Source of the DNA: Streptomyces sp. NBC_01689
GTDB taxonomy: Bacteria; Actinomycetota; Actinomycetes; Streptomycetales; Streptomycetaceae
Assembly (NCBI RefSeq): GCF_036250675.1
Contig: NZ_CP109592.1
Location: forward strand, 8,246,001-8,310,000
Length of the DNA: 64,000 nucleotides
Direction of reading: 5' to 3'
Shown here: piece after piece, positions 57,701 to 64,000 of the stretch
How positions within the stretch are numbered: position 1 is the first letter of the stretch
Layout: the number at the start of each line of letters is the position of its first letter
Program-made: the position numbers and the translations under genes
Notes under the pieces: model-generated
What the model saw: only the letters and a program-made list of their open reading frames with translations
What the model was told of the DNA's origin: nothing
Databases searched by the model: none

Positions 57701-59077
57701 CTAGGAAGTCGCCGTCCGCGCCGCCGTCAGCAGCGACGCCCAGTCGGGCAGTTTCACGACGCTCCGCCCGAGGGAGGCCCCGAGCTCCGCCTCCGCCCGC
57801 TCGATCGCCTGCCAGCCGGCCCAGCCGACCGGCGCGACGCCGGTCGCGCACAGGGCCGCGAGCGGATCGTCGGACACCTCGCGTCGTACGAGATCGGGCG
57901 CGTCCTCCAGCAGTGAGGTCACCGTCTCCTTGGCGCACGGCCGGTTGGTGCCGATGACGCCCGTCGGGCCCCGCTTGATCCAGCCCGCCACGTACTCACC
58001 CGGGGCGACCGCGCCGTCCCGCAGCACCCGCCCGGCGAGATGCGGCACCGTGCCGCGCTCGGCGTCGAACGGCAGCCCTTCGAGCGGCACCCCGCGGTAT
58101 CCCACCGAACGCAGCACCAACTGGGCCGCGATGTCCTCGTGGCGACCCGTGCCGGTCACCCCGCCACGACCGTCGGGCACCGTCCGTTCGAAGCGCACCG
58201 CGCCCACCCGCCCGCCGACGCCCGCCGGTTTCTCCGCGCCGGGGAGCAGTGCGACGGGGCGGAGGAAGAACCGCAGCCGGATCCGGCGCGGCAGACCCCG
58301 TGCCGGGGTGGCGGCCCATTCGCGCAGCACCTCCACGTTGCGGCGCTGGGCGGCGGGCAGCGCCGACGGGTCCGCGTACTGCGGGTCGAGCGCCAGCTCC
58401 GCGGGGTCCACCACGACCTCGGTGTCCGGCAGCCCGCCCAGCTCGCGCAGTTCCTTGGTGGTGAAGCGGGCCTGTGAGGGGCCGCGCCGCCCGACCATGC
58501 TGATCTCCGTCACCGTGCTCGCGGCCAGCGCGGTGAGCGCCGCCTGCGGCATGTCGGTGGGACTGAGTTCGGCCGCGCCGCGGGCCAGGATCCGGGTCAC
58601 GTCGACGGCGACGTTGCCGACGCCGATGACCACCGCCGAACGCGTCCCGAGCACGAATCCGGCGGCCGCGTCGGGCACGGAGTCCGGGTGGGCGCTGTAC
58701 CAGGACACGAACTCGGTCGCCGACCAACTGCCGGACAGGTCCTCGCCGGGTACCCCGAGATGCCGGTCGGTGGCGGCGCCCACGCAGTACACGACCGCGT
58801 GGTACAGCTCGCGCAGCCGCGCGGCCGGCACGCCGCCGGGGCCCACCTGGACGCCGCCGAGGAACCGCACCCGCTCGTCCTCCAGGACGGCGCGCAGATT
58901 GTTCTGGAGCGACTTGATCTTCTCGTGGTCGGGGGCCACGCCGTAGCGGACCAGGCCGTAGGGGCACGGCAAGCGGTCGAGGACGTCCACCCGGATCTCG
59001 GACGGCCCGCTCTGCAGAAGGCTCTGGGCGGTGTAGACCCCGCTGGGTCCCGAGCCGACGACGGCGACATGCAACAC
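57701..59077 (-). CDS. FprA-type ferredoxin/adrenodoxin-NADP reductase
   Basis: The 458-residue flavoprotein has V-V-G-S-G-P-S-G-V-Y-T-A at 5-16 (FAD), Y-G-L-V-R-Y-G-V-A-P-D-H (about 45) and V-V-I-G-V-G-N-V-A-V-D-V-T-R (NADP site, about 155). R-R-G-P-S-Q-A-R-F-T and G-T-N-R-P-C-A-K-E-T-V follow. Start GTG 59077 follows GGGAG and gives M-L-H-V-A-V-V-G-S-G. It transfers electrons between NADPH and ferredoxin, for example for cytochromes P450. Confidence 0.9.
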   Translation of the reverse strand: MLHVAVVGSGPSGVYTAQSLLQSGPSEIRVDVLDRLPCPYGLVRYGVAPDHEKIKSLQNNLRAVLEDERVRFLGGVQVGPGGVPAARLRELYHAVVYCVGAATDRHLGVPGEDLSGSWSATEFVSWYSAHPDSVPDAAAGFVLGTRSAVVIGVGNVAVDVTRILARGAAELSPTDMPQAALTALAASTVTEISMVGRRGPSQARFTTKELRELGGLPDTEVVVDPAELALDPQYADPSALPAAQRRNVEVLREWAATPARGLPRRIRLRFFLRPVALLPGAEKPAGVGGRVGAVRFERTVPDGRGGVTGTGRHEDIAAQLVLRSVGYRGVPLEGLPFDAERGTVPHLAGRVLRDGAVAPGEYVAGWIKRGPTGVIGTNRPCAKETVTSLLEDAPDLVRREVSDDPLAALCATGVAPVGWAGWQAIERAEAELGASLGRSVVKLPDWASLLTAARTATS

Positions 59078-59618
59078 GGCGGAACTCCCAACCCGAAACC
59101 CGAACAGTCCGAGGAGATCGCTGATGGCTCCAGCATCCCACCACTCATGGCCCGCTGACAGGGTCCGGCGCGCGGTACACGGGTGCGGTTCCGTCCGGAT
59201 GGATCGCGTCGGGCCTGGTCGGGCGTACGGGTGGGCCGGGTCGTACGGAAGGGGCGCCTGGTGTCGTACGCGTCGAGGCACGGCTCGCCGGGGCCGGAGA
59301 CGGACGGCGGTGCCGGCGCGTCCCGTACGCGCCGTCGCGCGGGGGCGAGGCCGACGCCCTGCCGCGCGGCACCGCGGTGGACCGCGCGGCGGCGGGCGTG
59401 CCGTCGAGGTGTGTCGCCGGGGAACTGCCCGAAAGGGTGGGTGCAGGCGGCCCCGTCCTGGGCTCGTGGTGCGGTCAGGCAGCGACCGGGCGGCGCGGCA
59501 CGTCAAGGGCCGGCGACGAGGGGCCGTCATGGGCCGGCGGCGCGGCCCCGTGACGGACCGATGGACACGGCTCTCACCCGCCGCCCGCTCGGACGGCCGG
59601 TGACCGAGGGCCCGCCGG
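59078..59618. other. Non-coding region between FprA and the DUF305 gene
   Basis: 541 bp with no supported gene; GC-rich Arg-codon-like frames on both strands are open by composition only. No repeat or hairpin was judged significant. Confidence 0.45.
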
Positions 59619-60272
59619 TCAGGACATCGCGCGCATCCTGCTGATCTCGCTGGTCTGCTGGGCGATCACGTCGTCGGCCATCTCCTCGATCTGGATGTTG
59701 TTGCCCTGGGCCTTCACGTCCGTGGCCATCGAGATCGCCCCGTCGTGGTGCGTGATCATCAGCTTCAGGAAGAGCCGGTCGAAGACCTTGCCCCGGGCCA
59801 CGCGCAACGCCTTGAGCTGGGCCCCGGTCGCCATGCCGGGCATCTCCTCGTGCTGGTGCCCCGTGGCGTGCGCGTCCCCGTCGTGGGTGTCGAGCCAGCC
59901 CTTCATCGAGCTGATCTCGGGTCCCTGCGAGGCGGAGATGCGTGCCGCGAGTGCCTTCACCCGGGAGGACTCGGCCTGGCGCGGGGCGAGCCGGGTCATC
60001 TCCAGTGCCTGGGTGTGGTGTTCGATCATCATCCGCGCGTAGGCGAAGTCCGCCGAGTTGGGTGAGTCGTCCTCGGTGCGCTTCTTCGCGGCCTCACCGG
60101 CGGAGAGGGTTTCGGCCGCTTCCCCGGGTCTGCCGGGCGCGATCACCGAAGGTCCGTCCGCGGCACCGGACTTGCCCGGGGTGCCGGAGTCGTCGCAGGC
60201 CCCGAGGGCGAGGACGACGGCCACCAGCGAGGCCGTGACCAGGGACGCGCGGGGGGAACGGCGGACGAGCAC
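59619..60272 (-). CDS. DUF305 lipoprotein
   Basis: The 217-residue protein has a lipoprotein signal with lipobox L-G-A-C (Cys about 26) and a DUF305 domain with the characteristic M-M-I-E-H-H-T-Q-A-L-E-M and M-I-T-H-H-D-G-A-I-S-M-A helical repeats. His-rich surfaces suggest metal binding (copper is suggested for relatives). GTG 60272 follows AGGAGGTCGCT. It is divergent from the LVIVD-repeat gene, a conserved streptomycete pairing. Confidence 0.88.
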   Translation of the reverse strand: MLVRRSPRASLVTASLVAVVLALGACDDSGTPGKSGAADGPSVIAPGRPGEAAETLSAGEAAKKRTEDDSPNSADFAYARMMIEHHTQALEMTRLAPRQAESSRVKALAARISASQGPEISSMKGWLDTHDGDAHATGHQHEEMPGMATGAQLKALRVARGKVFDRLFLKLMITHHDGAISMATDVKAQGNNIQIEEMADDVIAQQTSEISRMRAMS

Positions 60273-60350
60273 AGCGACCTCCTGAGGCACACGGATCGGC
60301 TTACCACGCACGGGTGTTCATGACCGTCCTAGCACGCTTCCGAACGCGTC

Positions 60351-60394
60351 TGATCAAAAACTCTCATTACGAGTACGTTGCCATCTGTTGATCA
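60351..60394. promoter_or_regulatory. Two TGATCA sites in the DUF305/LVIVD divergent region
   Basis: TGATCA at 60351-60356 and 60389-60394 (38 bp apart) flank the AT-rich middle of the 193-bp gap, where the promoters should lie. Confidence 0.35.
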
Positions 60395-60465
60395 GTGCAT
60401 GGGGAGGACGATACTTCTGGGGTCCGTGAACCGTTCCACTGCGAACGGCTACAAGGGAGGACGCA

Positions 60466-61968
60466 GTGACCCTGTTGAACGACCCTCGAACGCGGCACAG
60501 GAGCCTGGGAGTTGCCGCGGTCGCGGCCGGACTCCTGGCCGCGCTGCTCACGGCCGGCCCGGCGGCCGCGACCCCCGACCCCGGGGACGGTCCCGCCGCA
60601 CGGGAGAAGGTCTCCCGGAGCGACGCGGCCGAAGTGAAGGCGGCGGTGGCGAGCGGCGAGATACCCGGACAGGACGAGATCGTCCACTCCGACAACGTCC
60701 AGCACCTCACCAACATCCCCAAGGACGCGCTGCCCGGCATCAATTCGGACCTCGCCTTCCAGGGCAAGTACGCCTTCGCCGGCAACTACGACGGCTTCCG
60801 CGTCCTCGACATCAGCAACCCGAAGGCTCCCAAGACGGTCTCCCAGGTGCTGTGCCCGGGGTCGCAGAACGACATCTCCGTCTCCGGCAACCTGCTCTTC
60901 CTGTCCACCGACTCCTCGCGCAGCGACAACTCCTGCAACAGCACCACGCAGCCCGCGACGGAGAAGTCCTCGTGGGAGGGCATGAAGGTCTTCGACATCA
61001 CCGACAAGGCGAACCCGAAGTACGTCGCCGCCGTCGAGACCGCCTGCGGCTCGCACACCCACTCGCTGGTGCCGGAGCGCAAGAACGTCTACATCTACGT
61101 GTCCTCGTACTCGCCGAGCGCCACGTTCCCGGACTGCCAGCCGCCGCACGACGGCATCTCGGTCATCAAGGTGCCGCGCAACGCGCCCGAGAAGGCCGCC
61201 GTGGTGAACTTCCCGGTGCTCTTCCCCGGTGAGGGACCCGACGGCGGCGGCAACCCCGGCTCGCCCACCAACCCGGGTGTCTCCAAGACCACCGGCTGCC
61301 ACGACATCACCGTGCTGCCCTCCAAGGACCTCGCGGCGGGCGCCTGCATGGGCGACGGAATCCTCTTCTCCATCAAGGACCCGGAACACCCCAAGGTCAT
61401 CGACCAGGTCCAGGACAACGTCAACTTCGCGTTCTGGCACTCCGCGACCTTCAACCAGAAGGCCGACAAGGTGGTGTTCACCGACGAGTTGGGCGGCGGC
61501 GGCGCGGCCACCTGCAACGCGGCCATCGGTCCGAACCGCGGTGCCGACGGCATCTACGACATCGTCGGCAAGGGCGACCGGCGCAAGCTGGTCTTCCGGA
61601 GCTACTACAAGATCCCCCGTCATCAGGCGGACACCGAGAACTGCGTGGCCCACAACGGGTCGCTGATCCCGGTCAAGGGCAAGGACCTCATGGTGCAGGC
61701 CTGGTACCAGGGCGGTGTCTCCGTCTGGGACTTCACCGACTCCGCTCGCCCGAAGGAGATCGCCTACTTCGAACGCGGGCCGCTGAGCACCGACACGCTC
61801 CAGGTCGGCGGCTCGTGGTCGGCGTACTACTACAACGGCTACATCTACTCCAACGACATAGCCAAGGGCTTCGACGTCCTGAAGCTCACCGACCGGCGCA
61901 CCGACCCGGCCCAGCGGGTCCACCTGCGCGAGCTCAACGTCCAGACCCAGCCGGACTACTTCGACTGA
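60466..61968 (+). CDS. Secreted LVIVD-repeat beta-propeller protein
   Basis: The 500-residue secreted protein has a signal peptide (about 1-37: L-G-V-A-A-V-A-A-G-L-L-A-A-L-L-T-A-G-P-A-A-A) and repeated LVIVD-type blades such as V-L-D-I-S-N-P-K-A-P and V-F-D-I-T-D-K-A-N-P, with conserved C-x-D-I/C-H-D-I segments. GTG 60466 follows AAGGGAGG. Likely an extracellular protein of unknown ligand, regulated with the divergent DUF305 lipoprotein. It overlaps the following TetR gene end by 13 bp, convergently. Confidence 0.87.
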   Translation: MTLLNDPRTRHRSLGVAAVAAGLLAALLTAGPAAATPDPGDGPAAREKVSRSDAAEVKAAVASGEIPGQDEIVHSDNVQHLTNIPKDALPGINSDLAFQGKYAFAGNYDGFRVLDISNPKAPKTVSQVLCPGSQNDISVSGNLLFLSTDSSRSDNSCNSTTQPATEKSSWEGMKVFDITDKANPKYVAAVETACGSHTHSLVPERKNVYIYVSSYSPSATFPDCQPPHDGISVIKVPRNAPEKAAVVNFPVLFPGEGPDGGGNPGSPTNPGVSKTTGCHDITVLPSKDLAAGACMGDGILFSIKDPEHPKVIDQVQDNVNFAFWHSATFNQKADKVVFTDELGGGGAATCNAAIGPNRGADGIYDIVGKGDRRKLVFRSYYKIPRHQADTENCVAHNGSLIPVKGKDLMVQAWYQGGVSVWDFTDSARPKEIAYFERGPLSTDTLQVGGSWSAYYYNGYIYSNDIAKGFDVLKLTDRRTDPAQRVHLRELNVQTQPDYFD

Positions 61969-62630
61969 TCGTCCGGCAGGCGGCCCGTCGCGAAGAACCG
62001 TGACAGATCCGCCGTCTCCGTCCCGCCGGGCACCTCGGTGCCCGGCGGGACTCCCATCTCCCAGTCGAGCCGGTAGCGTTCGAACAGTTCCGCCCGCAGC
62101 GTCGGCACCGGCATCGGCGCGCCCGGCACCAGAGCCGCGTACACCGCGCCCATGAGCAGCGCGCGCAGCATCGGGTAGTCGGTGGCCGCGTCCGGCGATC
62201 CGTGACCGGCCACGGTCTCCCGCAGCAGCCGCGCCAGCCGCTGCTGTTCAGGACACTGCACGAACCCCTCGTCCTGCAGGATGCCGGCCATGTGCTGCCG
62301 CATGAGGACCGGCCTGTCCCGGGCCAGGCCGAGGACCGCGTCGATGGCCCGCGCCATCCGCTCCCGGCCGTCCGTGGTACGCGGCTCGCGTTCCAGCCCC
62401 TCCTCCAGCGTGCGGTGCATCAGCCGGTGCACCGCGGACTGGACGAGCTGGCGCTTGCCGGGGAAGTAGTACGACACCAGTCCGCGCGCGGATCCCGCGC
62501 GGTCGGCTATGTCCCCGAGCGTCGTCGCGGCGTACCCGCGCTCGCTCACCAACTCCAGGGCGGCCTGCAGGAGTCGCTCCCGGGAACGCCGCCGCAGCTC
62601 TTCGTTGACCGACGGGCTGCGCGGGGACAT
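61956..62630 (-). CDS. TetR family regulator of the MFS transporter
   Basis: The 224-residue protein has a TetR HTH at about 14-58 (R-E-R-L-L-Q-A-A-L-E-L-V, D-R-A-G-S-A-R-G-L-V-S-Y-Y-F) and a C-terminal AcrR-like domain. ATG 62630 follows AGGAG. It overlaps the LVIVD gene by 13 bp. The MFS transporter gene is upstream on the same strand, about 240 bp away. Confidence 0.86.
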   Translation of the reverse strand: MSPRSPSVNEELRRRSRERLLQAALELVSERGYAATTLGDIADRAGSARGLVSYYFPGKRQLVQSAVHRLMHRTLEEGLEREPRTTDGRERMARAIDAVLGLARDRPVLMRQHMAGILQDEGFVQCPEQQRLARLLRETVAGHGSPDAATDYPMLRALLMGAVYAALVPGAPMPVPTLRAELFERYRLDWEMGVPPGTEVPGGTETADLSRFFATGRLPDDQSK

Positions 62631-62650
62631 CCGGTAACTCCTGTGTTGAC

Positions 62651-62663
62651 TGGCTGCCAGCCA
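62651..62663. promoter_or_regulatory. Palindrome TGGCTG-C-CAGCCA in the TetR promoter
   Basis: Perfect 6-bp arms, immediately downstream of a TATAGT (-10-like, minus strand, 62669-62664). Its position over the promoter of the TetR gene fits autorepression. Confidence 0.55.
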
Positions 62664-62873
62664 ACTATACTCAGACCGTCCGGGTCACGACCCCGCCAGG
62701 GGTCCGCTTCGGGCTGCCGTCCGCCTGGGGCGTCGCGGGGGAACGTCTCAGGCGGACGTGCGCGGGGATTCGACCTGAGCGGCCCGCGGCCGGACGGTCG
62801 GGCCGGGGGACCGGCCGACTTCACGGCCGGTGCGTCGTCGTAAGCCTGACGGGCCATCAGCAGCGCTTGTTCA

Positions 62874-64000
62874 TCACGGCGGGTTCTCCGTGGGCGCGTC
62901 CCGCGCCGCGTCGAGGCCACCCACGGTCAACTCGCCGGCCGTGGGTTCGGAATGAGTGGCCGTCAGTGGTCCGTCGCCCGAGACCGGAAGGACCCGTCCC
63001 AACCGCGCGAGCGGGGACGCGGCCATCACCACCGGGGACATCATCATGCCCGCGGCTGTCACCAGGAGACTGGTCCGCAGTCCCCACCGCTGCCCGAGGA
63101 ATCCGCCCAACAGGGAACCGAACGGCGCCGAACCCATGCCCACGAAGGTGATCGTCGCGGCCGTACGCCCCTGCATCCCGTCCGGGGTGACGGCCTGCCG
63201 GACGGTCATCACGGCGACATTGACCAACTGGCCGCCGAGCCCGGACACGAAGCCGACCATGAGGAGCGCCGGAACCGTCACGGCGGAGGAGGCCCGCAGC
63301 GCGGGCACGCACAGGAACACGCCGTCGCCGAGCGCCGCCGCGCCCACGAGCACCGGTCCGTAGCCGAAGCGGCCCGGCAGGCGGGCGGCCAGGAGCGAGC
63401 CCACCAGCGCGCCCGGACCCGCCGCCGCGAGGGCCAGACCCACGAAGGCCCCCGACAGATGCAGTTCGCGCGGCAGGAAGGGGAGGTAGACGGTCATCGT
63501 CGCGGCCAGGGAGAACTGGAAGGCGGCCGACGCCAGGCACACGGTCCGGAGCGTGCTGTCGCCCGCGACGAAACGCAGGCCCTCCAGAATCCGTCGCCGG
63601 ACCCGAGGGGGATCCGCCGCGTGGTCCGGAATCGATTCGGTCCGGCGGATCCCGCCGACCGCCCCGCACGACACTGCGAAGAACAGCGCGTCGGCGGCGG
63701 CCGCGGCCGGTGCCGACAACAGGGAGACCAACGCGCCGCCGAGGGCCGGACCGCCGAACTGCGCCGCGGACCTGCTGCCCTCCAACGCGCTGTTGCCGCT
63801 CGCCAGCCGGTCGCGCGTCACCAGCCGCACGAGAGACGCCTGGTACGCCACGTCGAAGAACACGGACAGGGCGCCGACGGTGAAGGCGAGCGCGGGCAGT
63901 GAGGCCGGTCCGAGACAGCCGAGGAGACCGGCCGTGGCCGCGGCGCCCATGAGCAGGGTCCGGGCGCCGTCCGCCAGCACCATCACCGTGCGGGTGCGCC
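62874..64000 (-). CDS. MFS transporter (3' part; start beyond window)
   Basis: At least 375 residues of a multi-pass major facilitator protein. The frame stays open to the right edge (R-T-R-T-V-M-V-L-A-D precedes the first in-window Met), so the N-terminus is missing. About ten hydrophobic segments are visible, with the motif R-L-V-T-R-D-R-L-A-S-G-N-S-A characteristic of efflux-type MFS proteins in actinobacteria. The end is a low-complexity tail. It is probably regulated by the adjacent TetR protein. Confidence 0.85.
   Translation of the reverse strand, partial: RTRTVMVLADGARTLLMGAAATAGLLGCLGPASLPALAFTVGALSVFFDVAYQASLVRLVTRDRLASGNSALEGSRSAAQFGGPALGGALVSLLSAPAAAAADALFFAVSCGAVGGIRRTESIPDHAADPPRVRRRILEGLRFVAGDSTLRTVCLASAAFQFSLAATMTVYLPFLPRELHLSGAFVGLALAAAGPGALVGSLLAARLPGRFGYGPVLVGAAALGDGVFLCVPALRASSAVTVPALLMVGFVSGLGGQLVNVAVMTVRQAVTPDGMQGRTAATITFVGMGSAPFGSLLGGFLGQRWGLRTSLLVTAAGMMMSPVVMAASPLARLGRVLPVSGDGPLTATHSEPTAGELTVGGLDAARDAPTENPP

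Noticed and set aside
59124..59603. Arg-rich open frame between fprA and the DUF305 gene
   Set aside because: Composition is dominated by Arg/Gly/Pro as expected from random GC-rich DNA; there is no domain and no ribosome-binding site.
1..64000. tRNA, rRNA, CRISPR, insertion sequence, prophage or secondary-metabolite cluster
   Set aside because: No cloverleaf, spacer array, transposase, terminal repeat pair, phage gene or biosynthetic megasynthase was seen anywhere in the window.

Overview
The window is high-GC (about 72%) actinobacterial DNA, almost certainly from Streptomyces: third codon positions are nearly all G or C, GTG starts are common, and the gene families are typical of that genus. 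No rRNA, tRNA, CRISPR array, insertion sequence or prophage was recognised. Both ends cut genes: a DHFR-like reductase on the left and an MFS transporter on the right.

Layout. 0-6.6 kb: a TetR regulator with two operator palindromes, divergent from a four-gene molybdenum hydroxylase operon (2Fe-2S, FAD/4Fe-4S and Mo subunits plus the XdhC maturase). 6.8-9.2 kb: quinone-oxidoreductase-like enzyme, HAD phosphatase, Lrp/AsnC regulator. 9.3-25 kb: an anaerobiosis/dormancy-like island with a flavin reductase, universal stress protein, PPK2, phosphoketolase, wrecked remnants of a DevS/DevR-type two-component system, a lone cyclic-nucleotide-binding domain, two flavin/PNPOx-like proteins, carbamate kinase, a FUSC membrane protein, a nitric oxide synthase with a long disordered N-terminus and a beta-propeller lactonase. 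Phosphoketolase and carbamate kinase make high-energy phosphates without respiration, and PPK2 links polyphosphate to nucleotides. 25-36 kb: CbiX-like chelatase, uracil-DNA glycosylase, Rv1733c-like protein, ArsR regulator, Mg-type P-ATPase, TatA, Spo0M, LPG-synthase-like protein.

36-50 kb is the most interesting part. NDH-2, an orphan cytochrome b, an orphan fumarate-reductase-type flavoprotein, a cupin, an AhpD/carboxymuconolactone decarboxylase and a sigma-like protein lacking region 4 all have the same bipartite sequence upstream, TGTCACA-N16/17-GGTC. It resembles promoters of ECF41 (SigJ-type) sigma factors, and a textbook ECF41 gene lies in the middle of the cluster. The simplest reading is one ECF41-type stress regulon controlling a dispersed alternative electron-transfer set, with a sigma4-less paralogue as a possible modulator.

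50-64 kb: alpha/beta hydrolase, PucR-like regulator, ArsR/old-yellow-enzyme pair, a 9 x 9-bp minisatellite, a secreted protein with four 19-residue WYQDQ repeats, a TetR gene with aberrant codon use, a xanthine/uracil-type permease, FprA-like ferredoxin reductase, a DUF305/LVIVD divergent pair, a TetR gene and the MFS transporter.

Functions are assigned from motifs and remembered family features; no database search was run. Start codons were chosen by ribosome-binding site and family N-terminus.
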